Of a DNA stretch of 64,000 bases, positions 1 to 9,323 are shown piece after piece. Below the pieces are notes generated by a model. The model did not search any database, had not been told where the DNA came from, and was given only the letters and a program-made list of their open reading frames with translations. The DNA comes from Amycolatopsis thermophila (GTDB taxonomy: Bacteria > Actinomycetota > Actinomycetes > Mycobacteriales > Pseudonocardiaceae). The stretch covers positions 1,736,001 to 1,800,000 of the forward strand of contig NZ_JAUSUT010000001.1 of NCBI RefSeq assembly GCF_030814215.1, read 5' to 3'. Position numbers and translations under genes: made by a program. Position 1 is the first letter of the stretch; each line of letters begins with the position of its first letter.

Positions 1-326
1 ATCAGCGCGGGCACCGCCGACAGCACCGGGGCCAGGAAGTAGACCTTCCGGTCGGCGCCGTCGGGGACGATCTGTTCCTTGAACGGCAGCTTGATCGCGT
101 CCGCCAGGGACTGGAAGTAGCCGTTCGGGCCGACGCGGTTCGGGCCCGGCCGGTTCTGCATCCGGCCGATGGCCTTGCGCTCCCACACGATCAGGAACAC
201 GGTCAGGACCGGCCCGATCAGCAGGATCACGACCGCCTTGAGGAGCACCAGCCACCACGGGTCGTCCGCCAGCAGCTCCGCCCTGGTCATCTGGTCCGTG
301 GCCTGCGCCAAGAACGGAGTCATCAT
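1..326 (-). CDS. nuoH: NADH-quinone oxidoreductase subunit H, 5' part only
   Basis: This is the N-terminal 108 codons of the membrane subunit of complex I that sits at the junction with the peripheral arm and forms part of the quinone site. The rest lies beyond the left edge of the window. A hydrophobic helix (about residues 25-47) is followed by the family signature [20 protein letters not shown] and then [12 protein letters not shown], both typical of NuoH. The ATG at 324-326 overlaps the nuoG stop in an ATGA junction, so translation is probably coupled. A second ATG follows directly. The truncation is caused only by the window boundary. Confidence 0.95.
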   Translation of the reverse strand, partial: MMTPFLAQATDQMTRAELLADDPWWLVLLKAVVILLIGPVLTVFLIVWERKAIGRMQNRPGPNRVGPNGYFQSLADAIKLPFKEQIVPDGADRKVYFLAPVLSAVPAL

Positions 327-2788
327 CGCGCTCCCTCGATGTCCACGACCGCCCCGTGACCGGCGCCGAGCGTCCGGCGCAGCCGCGAGCCGTCGGAGTT
401 GCCGGGCAGCCACACCACGTCGTCGGGCAGGTCGGCGATCTCCACCGGCAGCGTGACCGCACCCCGGTCGGTCGACACCGTCACCTCGTCACCGAGCCCG
501 GCCGCCGTCTTCGCCGACATCCGCGCGACCACTCTGCGCGCCGTCCCCGCCAGGTGCGGCTCGTCCGCCTGCAACGAACCCTCGTCGAGCAGCTGCCGCC
601 AGCTCGCCAGCCGCGCCTGGCCCGGCCCCACGTCGCGGACCGGCCGCGCGACGCCCGGCTCCCGGAACGTCGGACGCGCACCGGCCGACGTGCCCAGCCG
701 CGCGAAGTCGCCGTAGGCGGCCACCGGGGTCTGGGTGAACAGGTCCGCGTCCATCTCGACGGCGAGCGTGTCCAGCACCCGGCAGTCCGGGAGGGCGCCG
801 GTGCCCTCGAGCGTCGCGTCGAACGGGCGGCGGCGCCCCTCCCAGTTGACGAAGCTGCCGGACTTCTCGACCACCGGCGCGATCGGCAGGACCACGTCGG
901 CGTGCTCGGTGACGGTGCTCGCCCGCATCTCCAGGCTCACCACGAACTCCGCCCGCGACAGTGCCTGCCGCGCCATTGCCGGGTCCGGCAGGTCGTCCAG
1001 GTCGACACCGCCGACGACCACGCCGGACAGGTACCCGCCGGCCAGCGCGCCGATGATGTCGCCGGCGTCGCGGCCCGGCTCGGCCGGCACCGGCACACCC
1101 CAGACGGCCTCGACCTCGGCGCGTGCCGCCTCGTCGGTGACCAGCCGGCCGCCGGGCAGCAGCGTCGGCGCCGCACCGGCCTCCAGGGCCCCGCGCTCGC
1201 CCGCCCGCCGCGGGATCCACGCGACCCGTGCACCGGTGCGCTCGGCCAGCCGCCGCACGGCGGCGAACAGGCCCGGCACCTCGGCCGCCCGCTCGCCGAC
1301 CAGCACGACCGCGCCGTGCGCACCGAGGGCGGACTCGACGTCCGGCGCGTGCTCCGGGATCCCGTCGAGCGCCGCGGCCTCCGAGCCCGGCACGCACGCC
1401 AGCAGCTCGCCGGAGGTCTTGCGCACCGACGACGTCGTCCACTGTCCCAAGTGGACGACCCGGGTGCCCTTCTTGCGCGCCGCCTTGCGCAGCCGGAGGA
1501 AGACGATCGGCGCCTCCTCCTCCGGTTCGAACGCCACGCACAGCACGGCCGGGGCGTTCTCGATCGCGCCGAACGTCACCCCGTTCTCCGGCGTTGTGCC
1601 GACCACGTGGGCGGCGAGGAAGTCCAGCTCCTCCGGCGAGTGCGCGCGCGCCCGGAAGTCGACGTCGTTGGTGCGCAACGCGACGCGGGCGAACTTCGCG
1701 TAGGCGTAGGCGTCCTCCAGCGTCAGCCGCCCGCCCGCGAGCACCGCCGCGCCGCGACTGTCACGGGCCTTGGCCAGCCCCTCCGCGGCGATCCGCAGCG
1801 CCTCCGTCCACGGCGCCTCCCGCAGCTCGCCGGAGGCGTCGCGGACCAGCGGCCGCCGGATCCGGTCCGCCGCCGTGGCGTACCGGAACGCGAAGCGGCC
1901 CTTGTCGCAGATCCACTCCTCGTTGACGTCCGGGTCGTTCGCGGCCAGCTTGCGCATCACCTTGCCGCGCCGGTAGTCGGTGCGCTCGGCGCAGCCGGAC
2001 GAGCAGTGCTCGCACACGCTCGGCGAGGACACCAGGTCGAACGGCCGCGAGCGGAACCGGTACTGCGCGCTGGTCAGCGCCCCGACCGGGCAGATCTGGA
2101 TGGTGTTGCCGGAGAAGTACGACTGGAACGGCGCGCCCGAGGAGGTCCGCGACGCCAGGTCGAACACGTCCGCGGTCTCGGCGGTGCCGATCTGCTGGTG
2201 CGCCCCGCGCTCGAGCAGGTCGATGAACGGGTCGCCGGCGATCTGCGCGGAGAACCGGGTGCACCGCTGGCACAGCACGCACCGCTCGCGGTCGAGCAGC
2301 ACCTGCGTCGAGATCGGCAGCGGCTTGGGGAAGGTCCGCTTGGTGTCGCGGAACCGCGAGTCGGCCCGGCCGTGCGCCATCGCCTGGTTCTGCAGCGGGC
2401 ACTCACCGCCCTTGTCGCACACCGGGCAGTCCAGCGGGTGGTTGATGAGCAGCAGCTCCATCACGCCCTGCTGGGCCTTGTCCGCGACCGGCGAGGTCAG
2501 CTGGGTCTTGACGACCATGCCGTCGGCGACCGTCATCGTGCACGACGCCTGCGGTTTCGGCATCGGCCGCCCGCCCATCTCGACCTCGACGAGGCACTGG
2601 CGGCAGGCCCCGGCCGGGTCGAGCAGCGGGTGGTCGCAGAACCGGGGGATCACCGTGCCGAGCCGCTCCGCGGTGCGGATGAGCAGCTCGCCCTTGGGCG
2701 CGATGACCTCCTCGCCGTCGATGGTCAGCTTGACGTGACCTTCCGGCACCGGCGTCTCGGTCTTGGGGTTTTCCGGCGCGATCGTCAT
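323..2788 (-). CDS. nuoG: NADH-quinone oxidoreductase subunit G
   Basis: This is the 821-residue iron-sulfur subunit of the peripheral arm, carrying electrons from NuoF towards quinone. The N-terminal [2Fe-2S] ferredoxin domain shows [16 protein letters not shown]. The His/Cys cluster motif [14 protein letters not shown] follows, then the [12 protein letters not shown] ferredoxin region, then CEHCSSGC with a later Cys in WICDKGRF, which matches the extra N7 cluster found in some bacteria. The C-terminal half is molybdopterin-oxidoreductase-like. The chosen start, [10 protein letters not shown], overlaps the nuoF stop in an ATGA junction; a 13-codon upstream extension would run into nuoF and is less likely. 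Confidence 0.96.
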   Translation of the reverse strand: MTIAPENPKTETPVPEGHVKLTIDGEEVIAPKGELLIRTAERLGTVIPRFCDHPLLDPAGACRQCLVEVEMGGRPMPKPQASCTMTVADGMVVKTQLTSPVADKAQQGVMELLLINHPLDCPVCDKGGECPLQNQAMAHGRADSRFRDTKRTFPKPLPISTQVLLDRERCVLCQRCTRFSAQIAGDPFIDLLERGAHQQIGTAETADVFDLASRTSSGAPFQSYFSGNTIQICPVGALTSAQYRFRSRPFDLVSSPSVCEHCSSGCAERTDYRRGKVMRKLAANDPDVNEEWICDKGRFAFRYATAADRIRRPLVRDASGELREAPWTEALRIAAEGLAKARDSRGAAVLAGGRLTLEDAYAYAKFARVALRTNDVDFRARAHSPEELDFLAAHVVGTTPENGVTFGAIENAPAVLCVAFEPEEEAPIVFLRLRKAARKKGTRVVHLGQWTTSSVRKTSGELLACVPGSEAAALDGIPEHAPDVESALGAHGAVVLVGERAAEVPGLFAAVRRLAERTGARVAWIPRRAGERGALEAGAAPTLLPGGRLVTDEAARAEVEAVWGVPVPAEPGRDAGDIIGALAGGYLSGVVVGGVDLDDLPDPAMARQALSRAEFVVSLEMRASTVTEHADVVLPIAPVVEKSGSFVNWEGRRRPFDATLEGTGALPDCRVLDTLAVEMDADLFTQTPVAAYGDFARLGTSAGARPTFREPGVARPVRDVGPGQARLASWRQLLDEGSLQADEPHLAGTARRVVARMSAKTAAGLGDEVTVSTDRGAVTLPVEIADLPDDVVWLPGNSDGSRLRRTLGAGHGAVVDIEGAR

Positions 2789-4065
2789 GCCTGTGCTCCC
2801 ACCAACTCGCGCTTGTTGCTCTCGCACAGGGCGAGGAATTCGTCGCGGAAGTACTTGATACCGCTGGTGATCGGGCTGACCGCGCCGTCACCGAGGGCGC
2901 AGAACGACCGGCCGAGGATGTTGTCGCAGACGTCCAGCAGCGTGTCGATGTCCTCGGCCGTGCCCCGGCCCTCGACCATCCGCTCCAGGATCTGCGCCAG
3001 CCAGTAGGTGCCTTCGCGGCACGGCGTGCACTTGCCACAGGACTCGTGCTCGTAGAACTTCGTCCACTTCATCACGGCCCACGGCACCGACACCGTCTCG
3101 TTGAACACCTGCACCGCGGTCGTGCCGAGCATCGAGCCGGCCTCGGCGGCGCCCTCGAAGTCGAGCGGGATGTCCAGGTGCTCGGCGGTGAACATCGGCG
3201 TCGACGACCCGCCCGGCGTCCAGAACTTCAGCGGGATGCCGTCCTTCATGCCGCCGCACAGCTCCAGCAGCTCGCGCAGGGTCGTGCCCAGCGGCGCCTC
3301 GTACTGGCCCGGGCGCTCGACGTGCCCGGAGATCGAGTAGATCTTCGGCCCCGGCGACTTCTCCCGGCCCATCCTGCGGAACCAGTCGGCGCCGCCGTTG
3401 ACGATGAACGGGACGCTGGCGATGGTCTCGACGTTGTTCACCGTGGTCGGCGCCGCGTAGAGGCCGGCGGCCGCGGGGAACGGCGGCTTGAGCCGCGGCT
3501 GGCCGCGGCGGCCCTCGAGCGAGTCGAGCAGCGCGGTTTCCTCACCGCAGATGTAGGCGCCGGCCCCGGCGTGGACCGTGATGTCCAGGTCGAACCCGGA
3601 GCCGAGGATGTCCTTACCGAGGTAGCCGGCCCGGTAGGCCTCCCGCACCGCCGCGGTCAGCCGCCGGTACGGGTGCAGCGCCTCGCCGCGGACGTAGATG
3701 AAGCAGTGGTGCGAGCGCATCGCGTAGGCGGCGATGATGCAGCCCTCGACCAGCGAGTGCGGGTCGGCCATCATCAGCGGGATGTCCTTGCAGGTCCCCG
3801 GCTCGCCTTCGTCGGCGTTGATGACCAGGTAGTGCGGCTTGTCCTCGTTGGGCGGCATGAACGACCACTTCACGCCCGCCGGGAAGCCGGCACCGCCGCG
3901 GCCGCGGAGACCGGAGTCCTTGACCAGCTGCACCAGCTGCTCGGGCGTGCCGCTGAGCGCCTTGCGCAGCGCGGTGTAGCCCTCCAGCTGTTCGTAGGTG
4001 GACAGGCGCCAGGAGTTGGGCGAGAGCCAGCGCTTGGTGAGCACCGGCGTGAGCGGGTCGGCCAT
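2785..4065 (-). CDS. nuoF: NADH-quinone oxidoreductase subunit F
   Basis: This 426-residue subunit binds NADH and FMN and is where electrons enter complex I. Visible signatures are the glycine-rich [15 protein letters not shown] for NADH/FMN binding, the [15 protein letters not shown] [4Fe-4S] motif near the C terminus and a later Cys (FCALGDGA) as the fourth ligand. The start ATG (MADPLTPVL) shares one base with the nuoE stop (TGATG). An open frame continues upstream across nuoE but carries no recognisable protein there. The length is normal for the family. Confidence 0.97.
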   Translation of the reverse strand: MADPLTPVLTKRWLSPNSWRLSTYEQLEGYTALRKALSGTPEQLVQLVKDSGLRGRGGAGFPAGVKWSFMPPNEDKPHYLVINADEGEPGTCKDIPLMMADPHSLVEGCIIAAYAMRSHHCFIYVRGEALHPYRRLTAAVREAYRAGYLGKDILGSGFDLDITVHAGAGAYICGEETALLDSLEGRRGQPRLKPPFPAAAGLYAAPTTVNNVETIASVPFIVNGGADWFRRMGREKSPGPKIYSISGHVERPGQYEAPLGTTLRELLELCGGMKDGIPLKFWTPGGSSTPMFTAEHLDIPLDFEGAAEAGSMLGTTAVQVFNETVSVPWAVMKWTKFYEHESCGKCTPCREGTYWLAQILERMVEGRGTAEDIDTLLDVCDNILGRSFCALGDGAVSPITSGIKYFRDEFLALCESNKRELVGAQA

Positions 4066-4805
4066 CACTTCTTCTCCACTTCCGGCAACGGCACGTCCTC
4101 CATGACCGGGGCGGTCCAGCCCCGCTCCTGGGCGATCCGCGCGCCGATGAGGGTCTCCGGCGCCTGGGACGGTCCGTCCACCTGCGACCGGTAGGTCTGC
4201 TCGTCCTCCGGGAAGAACCCGGCCAGCTGCAGCTCGGCGCTCTTGAAGTCGGCCAGCGGCGCACCGCGGGACGGCTGCGGCTTTTCCCCGCGCCGCAACG
4301 CGTCGACGAGTTCGACCGCGCTGTCCGGGGTCTGCTTGTCGTAGTACTCGTAGTTGACCTGCAGCACCGGCGCGAGGTCGCAGGCCGCCAGGCACTCGGC
4401 GTGCTCCAGCGTGATCGAGCCCGGCTCACCGGGAGTGCCCGCGGTTTCCTCGTGCCCCAGCGGTTTCCCGTCCTCGCCGAGGTGTTCCTGCAGCGTCCGG
4501 TAGATCGCGTCGCCACCGAGTGCCGCGCACAGGGTGTTGGTGCAGACGCTGACCAGGTGCTCACCGCACGGCTTGCGCTTGTACATCGTGTAGAACGTGA
4601 CGACCGCACTGACCTCGGCCTCGGACAGCCCCAGCTGCTCGGCGCAGAACGTCACGCCCTCCTGGCTGACGAACCCCTGCACCGACTGCACCAGGTGCAG
4701 CATCGGCAGCAGCGCCGACCGGGACTGCGGGTAGCGGGCCATCAGCTCCCGCGCCTTGGCCACCGTGTCCGCGTCGAAAACGGACGCGGTCGACTCTGCC
4801 TTCAA
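4065..4805 (-). CDS. nuoE: NADH-quinone oxidoreductase subunit E
   Basis: This is the 24-kDa [2Fe-2S] subunit that partners NuoF, 246 residues as called. A thioredoxin-like ferredoxin fold is indicated by the Cys pairs in [11 protein letters not shown] and [11 protein letters not shown]. The N-terminal stretch [18 protein letters not shown] is typical of NuoE. The start is a TTG at 4,803-4,805 that overlaps the nuoD stop codon (TTGA). A GGAGG lies nine bases upstream, and no ATG or GTG in this frame fits the conserved N terminus better. The C terminus is about 60 residues longer than the minimal family, as is common in actinomycetes. Confidence 0.93.
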   Translation of the reverse strand: MKAESTASVFDADTVAKARELMARYPQSRSALLPMLHLVQSVQGFVSQEGVTFCAEQLGLSEAEVSAVVTFYTMYKRKPCGEHLVSVCTNTLCAALGGDAIYRTLQEHLGEDGKPLGHEETAGTPGEPGSITLEHAECLAACDLAPVLQVNYEYYDKQTPDSAVELVDALRRGEKPQPSRGAPLADFKSAELQLAGFFPEDEQTYRSQVDGPSQAPETLIGARIAQERGWTAPVMEDVPLPEVEKK

Positions 4806-6184
4806 CGGTCCACACCTCCCATGACCGGGTCCACCGACGCGACCGCCGCGATCACGTCCGCCACCAGGCCGCCCTCTGACATCGCCGACAGGGACTGCAG
4901 GTTGACGAAACTCGGTTCCCGGACGTGCACGCGCACCGGCCGGGTGCCGCCGTCGGAGACGAGGTGGAAGCCCAGCTCGCCGCGCGGCGACTCGATCGGC
5001 GAGTACACCTGGCCCGCCGGCACCTTGAAGCCCTCGGTCACCAGCTTGAAGTGGTGGATCAGGGACTCCATCGACTGGCCCATGATCTTGCGGACGTGCT
5101 CGAGCGAGTTGCCCATGCCGTCGCTGGAGATCGACAGCTGCGCGGGCCACGCGATCTTGCGGTCCTCCACCATGACCGGGCCCGGCTCGATCTTCTTCAG
5201 GCACTGCCGGATGATCCGCAGCGACTGGTGCATCTCCTCGACGCGGCACAGGTAGCGGCCCCAGCAGTCGGCGTCGGTCGAGGTCGGCACGTCGAACTCG
5301 AACTCGTCGTAGCGCGAGTACGGCTCGATCTTGCGCAGGTCCCACGGCAGGCCGGCGGACCGCAGCACCGGGCCGGTGACGCCGAGCGCGAGGCACGCGT
5401 CGACCGGCAGGTACCCGACGCCCTTGAGCCGGTTGCGCCAGATCGGCTGACCGGTGAACAGCTTGTCGTACAGGGGCAGGCGCTTGTCCATCACCTGCAC
5501 GAACTCGCTGACCTTCTCCTTCCAGTCCACCGGCAGGTCCTGCGCGACACCGCCGGGGCGGATGAACGCGTGGTTCATGCGCAGCCCGGTCAGGTACTCC
5601 AGCAGGTGCAGGACCTCTTCCCGCTCGCGGAACCCGAAGGTCATCGCGGTCGTGGCGCCCAGCTCCATGCCGCCGGTGGCGATGTAGACCAGGTGCGAGC
5701 CGATCCGGTTGATCTCGCACAGCAGGACGCGGATCAGCTCGGCGCGCGGCGGGGCCTTGATGCCGAGCAGCTTCTCCACGCCCAGGCAGTAGCCCAGCTC
5801 GTTGAACAGCGGGGACAGGTAGTCCATGCGCGTCACGAACGTGACGCCCTGGGTCCAGGTGCGGTACTCGCAGTTCTTCTCGATGCCGGTGTGCAGGTAG
5901 CCGATGACCGACCGGAGCTGGGTGACCGTCTCGCCCTCCAGCTCCAGCACGAGCCGGAGCACGCCGTGCGTGGACGGGTGCTGCGGGCCCATGTTGATGA
6001 CGATCCGCTCGTCGTGCTGGGCGTCCTCCAGCACGTCGTCCCAGTCGCCGCCGCTGACGTGGTAGATGCGGCCTTCGGTGGTGTCCCGGGATTCGGCGTA
6101 CTCGGCGGTGCTGTCCGCGCTGTCGCGGCCGGCGTCCGTGGTGTCCGTACCGGTGCTGACGTCCGCGATTCGATCGGTAGTCAC
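4802..6184 (-). CDS. nuoD: NADH-quinone oxidoreductase subunit D
   Basis: This 460-residue, 49-kDa type subunit is related to the large subunit of NiFe hydrogenases and helps build the quinone pocket. Conserved pieces include [34 protein letters not shown] and the C-terminal [12 protein letters not shown] with MGGVDR at the end. The first ~45 residues are a variable Asp/Thr/Ser-rich extension. The GTG start (VTTDRIADV) overlaps the nuoC stop in a GTGA junction. It is separate from nuoC, not fused as in some enterobacteria. Confidence 0.96.
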   Translation of the reverse strand: MTTDRIADVSTGTDTTDAGRDSADSTAEYAESRDTTEGRIYHVSGGDWDDVLEDAQHDERIVINMGPQHPSTHGVLRLVLELEGETVTQLRSVIGYLHTGIEKNCEYRTWTQGVTFVTRMDYLSPLFNELGYCLGVEKLLGIKAPPRAELIRVLLCEINRIGSHLVYIATGGMELGATTAMTFGFREREEVLHLLEYLTGLRMNHAFIRPGGVAQDLPVDWKEKVSEFVQVMDKRLPLYDKLFTGQPIWRNRLKGVGYLPVDACLALGVTGPVLRSAGLPWDLRKIEPYSRYDEFEFDVPTSTDADCWGRYLCRVEEMHQSLRIIRQCLKKIEPGPVMVEDRKIAWPAQLSISSDGMGNSLEHVRKIMGQSMESLIHHFKLVTEGFKVPAGQVYSPIESPRGELGFHLVSDGGTRPVRVHVREPSFVNLQSLSAMSEGGLVADVIAAVASVDPVMGGVDR

Positions 6185-6933
6185 GAGTACGACCTCCGCT
6201 GATCGGGGGGCGGGATCTCCGCGCCCTTGTACTCCACCGGGATCCCGCCGAGCGGGTAGTCCTTGCGCTGCGGATGACCGTCCCAGTCGTCCGGCATCAG
6301 GATCCGCGTCAGGGCCGGGTGGCCGTCGTAGACGATGCCGAACAGGTCCCACGCCTCGCGTTCCTGCCAGTCGGCCGTCGGGTAGACCTCCACGATGGAC
6401 GGGATGTGCGCGTCCTCGATGTCGACCGCGACCTCCAGCCGGATGCGCCGCCGGTAGGTCATCGACGTCAGGTGGTACACCGAGTGCAGCCGCTGCGGCA
6501 CGTCCGGGCCGTAGTCCACACCGGACACCGAGCTGCACAGCTCGAACCGCAGCCCGGCGTCGTCGCGCAGGATGCGGCACATCGCGACGAGGTGCTCGCG
6601 GCCGACGTACAGGGTGATCTCGCCGCGGTCGACGGTCACCTGGTGCACCGACTCGGCGGGCACGCCGTTCTCGGCCAGCGCGGCGAAGAACTGGTCGGCG
6701 AACTCGTCGAACCAGCCACCGTAGGGCCGTTCCGCGGGCGGCGGCAGGTAGGCGGGCAGCCGCAGGCCGCCGTAACCGGAGGTGTCACCGCTGTCGCGGA
6801 CGCCGAACATGCCGCGGCGCTCGCGCCCGGCGACGATCGGCTGCGCCGGGCGCGGTCCGCGCGGCTCCAGTCCGGCGTCCGGACGCTGGGCGCTCGACTG
6901 CTCGCCGCCGGGCTCGGGGGTTTCTTCAGCCAT
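6181..6933 (-). CDS. nuoC: NADH-quinone oxidoreductase subunit C
   Basis: This is the 30-kDa subunit of the peripheral arm, 250 residues. The C-terminal half carries the family signature [20 protein letters not shown] followed by RKDYPLGG. The first ~80 residues are a charged, Pro/Gly-rich actinobacterial extension. The ATG start is separated from the nuoB stop by six bases, with the ribosome site inside the end of nuoB. Confidence 0.96.
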   Translation of the reverse strand: MAEETPEPGGEQSSAQRPDAGLEPRGPRPAQPIVAGRERRGMFGVRDSGDTSGYGGLRLPAYLPPPAERPYGGWFDEFADQFFAALAENGVPAESVHQVTVDRGEITLYVGREHLVAMCRILRDDAGLRFELCSSVSGVDYGPDVPQRLHSVYHLTSMTYRRRIRLEVAVDIEDAHIPSIVEVYPTADWQEREAWDLFGIVYDGHPALTRILMPDDWDGHPQRKDYPLGGIPVEYKGAEIPPPDQRRSYS

Positions 6934-6939
6934 GCCGCA

Positions 6940-7482
6940 TCACTTCTTCGCGTACTTGATCGACGACGGGATCAGCTCGGTCTGGTGCCCGGCCTTGAGC
7001 GCGGCGCGGCGCGGCCCGAGCGGCTCGTCGGCGATCTTGGCGTGCAGCTTGAGGATCGCGTCGAGGAGCATCTCCGGCCGCGGCGGGCAGCCGGGCAGGT
7101 ACATGTCGACCGGCACGATGTGGTCGACGCCCTGCACGACGGCGTAGTTGTTGAACATCCCGCCCGAGGAGGCGCAGACGCCCATCGCCAGCACCCACTT
7201 CGGCTCGGCCATCTGGTCGTAGATCTGGCGCAGGACCGGAGCCATCTTCTGCGTGACCCGCCCGGCGACGATCATCAGGTCGGCCTGGCGCGGGGTGGCG
7301 GAGAAGCGCTCCATGCCGAAGCGGGCGATGTCGTAGCGAGAACCGCCGACGGTCATCATCTCGATCGCGCAGCAGGCGAGGCCGAACGTGGCCGGCCACA
7401 GCGAGTTCTTGCGGGCCCAGTTGACCAGCTTCTCCAGGCTGGCCAGCAGGATGCCGTTGGGGAGCTGCTCTTCGAGTCCCAT
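6940..7482 (-). CDS. nuoB: NADH-quinone oxidoreductase subunit B
   Basis: This 180-residue subunit holds cluster N2, the last iron-sulfur cluster before quinone. The adjacent Cys pair (residues 37-38 in [10 protein letters not shown]), the Cys in [10 protein letters not shown] and the Cys in YLPGCPPRP supply the four expected ligands. Length and spacing are normal. The gap to nuoA is only 12 bases, so it is in the same operon. Confidence 0.97.
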   Translation of the reverse strand: MGLEEQLPNGILLASLEKLVNWARKNSLWPATFGLACCAIEMMTVGGSRYDIARFGMERFSATPRQADLMIVAGRVTQKMAPVLRQIYDQMAEPKWVLAMGVCASSGGMFNNYAVVQGVDHIVPVDMYLPGCPPRPEMLLDAILKLHAKIADEPLGPRRAALKAGHQTELIPSSIKYAKK

Positions 7483-7494
7483 GACGTCCCTCCC

Positions 7495-7911
7495 CTAGTT
7501 CCAGTCGAGCCCGCCACGCCGCCAGACGTAGGCGTAGGCGAAGCCGACGGTCGCGATGAACAAGACGATCTCCACCAGGCCGAACAGGCCGAGCGCGTCC
7601 GCCGAGACGGCGAACGGGTAGAGGAAGACCATTTCGATGTCGAACAGGATGAACAGCATCGCGGTGATGTAGTAGGCGACCGGCATGCGGCCGCCACCGA
7701 CCAGCGGCTGCGGGGACGGTTCGATGCCGCACTCGTAGGCCATCTGCTTCGCCCGGTTGTACCGGCGCGGGCCCACCAGCGGGCCGAGCAGCACGGAGAA
7801 CACCGCGAACCCGGCGGCGAGGACGAACAACATGACCAGGGGCAGGTACATCTCCAGCCCCGGCGACGAGGTGGCCTGCGCGAGGGAACCTGGGGACTGC
7901 GACATCAGCAC
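7495..7911 (-). CDS. nuoA: NADH-quinone oxidoreductase subunit A, first gene of the operon
   Basis: This small membrane subunit of complex I has three transmembrane helices (about residues 20-42, 75-100 and 103-127). The conserved loop AKQMAYECGIEP contains the Glu-Cys pair typical of NuoA. The GTG at 7,909-7,911 is chosen because an AGGA lies 11 bases upstream; an ATG two codons later (7,905) is a real alternative and would give 136 residues. It is preceded by two Rex operators and a candidate promoter, so this is the head of the nuo operon. Confidence 0.94.
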   Translation of the reverse strand: MLMSQSPGSLAQATSSPGLEMYLPLVMLFVLAAGFAVFSVLLGPLVGPRRYNRAKQMAYECGIEPSPQPLVGGGRMPVAYYITAMLFILFDIEMVFLYPFAVSADALGLFGLVEIVLFIATVGFAYAYVWRRGGLDWN

Positions 7912-7951
7912 GGTGAATGCCGTCCTTTCCGCGCCGTTGCGAACGTGCCGC

Positions 7952-7969
7952 TTGTGAAATAGTTCACAA
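7952..7969. promoter_or_regulatory. Rex operator, site 1, upstream of nuoA
   Basis: The 18-base palindrome TTGTGAAATAGTTCACAA fits the published actinobacterial Rex operator (TTGTGAA, four variable bases, TTCACAA) in every fixed position. It lies about 40 bases before the nuoA start, where bound Rex would block transcription. It is centred 32 bases, about three helical turns, from the second site, so two dimers could sit on the same face of the DNA. A rex gene is present in the window at 39,221-40,003. Confidence 0.9.
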
Positions 7970-7983
7970 GCTTCCCTGCGAAG

Positions 7984-8001
7984 TTGTGAACCCGTTCACA
8001 A
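7984..8001. promoter_or_regulatory. Rex operator, site 2, upstream of nuoA
   Basis: The sequence TTGTGAACCCGTTCACAA matches both arms of the Rex operator consensus and differs from the Streptomyces consensus only in the centre. It sits just downstream of the candidate -10 box of the nuo promoter, close to the expected transcription start. When NADH is high, Rex is known to release such sites, so nuo expression would rise. Confidence 0.92.
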
Positions 8002-8012
8002 AGCATGGGTGC

Positions 8013-8042
8013 AGTGTAGGACGTGGCTCACATTGTTGTCTC
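8013..8042 (-). promoter_or_regulatory. Candidate nuo promoter
   Basis: On the minus strand GAGACA (8,037-8,042) and TACACT (8,013-8,018) are spaced 18 bases apart and fit a vegetative -35/-10 pair at four of six positions each. The predicted start site falls immediately before Rex site 2. This assignment is from sequence inspection only. Confidence 0.4.
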
Positions 8043-8174
8043 GGGGTGTTTCGGATAAGGGCAACCTAACCAAAAGACGCCCTGGTAGGCGGCCATAAGC
8101 CCAAGACCAGCACTAAAAGGATCATCGTGATCACGCAGCGCAGGAATCGTGTGATGTAACCCACGGTGAGGACG

Positions 8175-8194
8175 CGCAACCCGCTCCGGTTGCG
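8175..8194 (-). terminator. Hairpin after the desaturase gene
   Basis: A 7-bp stem (CGCAACC / GGTTGCG) with a six-base loop lies about 40 bases beyond the desaturase stop. There is no T-run, as is usual for terminators in this type of genome. Confidence 0.4.
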
Positions 8195-8231
8195 GCTCAG
8201 ATCACGCACGAACGGCTGTGACGGGGATCAT

Positions 8232-9248
8232 CTACCGCGCCCGCCGGAGCGGCTCGCCGACCTCGTGGAGGTGCCGCAGCGCCTGGCCGTAGGAGCCGAT
8301 CAAGCCGGACTCCGCGTAGGGCACCCCGATCTCGGCGCAGTAGCTCCGCACGATCGGCTGCGCCAGCCGCAGGTGCGGGGTCGGCATGCTGGGGAACAGG
8401 TGGTGCTCGATCTGGTAGTTCAGACCACCCATCGCGATGTCGACGAAGCGACCGGCGCGCACGTTGCGGGACGTGAGCACCTGCCGCCGCGGGAAGTCGG
8501 CCCGCTCGCCGCCGGTCAGGGTCGGCATGCCCTTGTGGTTCGGCGCGAAGATCGATCCCAGGTAGACGCCCCACAACCCCTGGTGCACGGCGATGAACAC
8601 CAGCGCCTTCACCGGTGACAGCACCAGGAACACCGCGCCCAGGTACAGCGCGAAGTGCGTGCACAGCAGGCCCGCCTCCAGCCACCGCTGCCGCAGCCCG
8701 GGCCCGCGCACCGCGCGGATGCTCGACCAGTGCAGGTTGAGACCCTCCAGCGTGAGCAGCGGGAAGAACAGGAACGCCTGGTGTCGTCCGATGAACCGGG
8801 GCAGTCCGCGACTCGCCCCGGCCTGGTTCCGCGACCACACGAGGATGTCCGGTGCGACGTCCGGGTCGAGTTCCTCGTGGTTGGGGTTCGCGTGGTGGCG
8901 GGTGTGCTTGTCCATCCACCAGCCGTAGCTCAGGCCGATGCCGAGGTTGCCCGCCAGCATCCCGGCGACCTCGCTCGGGCGGCGGGTGCGGAACACCTGC
9001 CGGTGCGCCAGGTCGTGCGACAGCAGGGCGACCTGGCCGAACAGGACGGCCAGCAGCACGGCGACCACCAGGGTCGCCCACGAGTCGCCGATCCAGGCGA
9101 ACAACGTCCAGGAGCAGGCGAACAGGACGGTGACCAGGCCGGCGCGCACGGCGTAGTAGCCGGGGCGCCGGTTCAGCAGGCCGGCCTGCTTGACGCGCTG
9201 GGACAGCCGGGCGAAGTCACTGCCGGTTTCGGTTCCTGTGGTGGGCAC
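8232..9248 (-). CDS. Membrane fatty acid desaturase
   Basis: This is a 338-residue integral membrane di-iron desaturase that would insert a double bond into an acyl chain. The three histidine boxes are clear: HDLAH (about residue 78), HTRHH (about 115) and QIEHH in NYQIEHHLFPSMPTP (about 283). Several hydrophobic helices surround them, notably around residues 35-70 and 195-240. The third box of the QxxHH type places it in the acyl-lipid/acyl-CoA FADS family, but regiospecificity cannot be read from sequence. It stands alone between nuo and menJ. Its role is probably membrane fluidity adjustment, which is an inference. Confidence 0.9.
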   Translation of the reverse strand: MPTTGTETGSDFARLSQRVKQAGLLNRRPGYYAVRAGLVTVLFACSWTLFAWIGDSWATLVVAVLLAVLFGQVALLSHDLAHRQVFRTRRPSEVAGMLAGNLGIGLSYGWWMDKHTRHHANPNHEELDPDVAPDILVWSRNQAGASRGLPRFIGRHQAFLFFPLLTLEGLNLHWSSIRAVRGPGLRQRWLEAGLLCTHFALYLGAVFLVLSPVKALVFIAVHQGLWGVYLGSIFAPNHKGMPTLTGGERADFPRRQVLTSRNVRAGRFVDIAMGGLNYQIEHHLFPSMPTPHLRLAQPIVRSYCAEIGVPYAESGLIGSYGQALRHLHEVGEPLRRAR

Positions 9249-9323
9249 CCGCCGAGTCTGTTGCCCCGCGAGCCGGTGCGGCAGCCGGTGCGCACCCGGG
9301 CCCGTGGTGGGGCCTGCCCCACC

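Larger units (their letters stand above)
7912..8231. other. Control region between nuoA and the desaturase gene
   Basis: This 320-base non-coding stretch holds the nuo leader with both Rex operators and a candidate promoter (7,952-8,042). It then has about 130 bases in which nothing further is recognised apart from the imperfect repeat GATCATCGTGATC near 8,120, and finally a hairpin (8,175-8,194) that could end the desaturase transcript. It is less GC-rich than its surroundings. Confidence 0.7.

Noticed and set aside
356-3007. Long plus-strand open frame across nuoG/nuoF
   Set aside because: It is antisense to a strongly conserved gene, Arg/Pro-rich without domains, and of the kind that very high GC content produces everywhere in this window.
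8110-8126. GATCATCGTGATC as an additional operator
   Set aside because: Short, near the middle of a spacer far from either start codon, and with no related copy.
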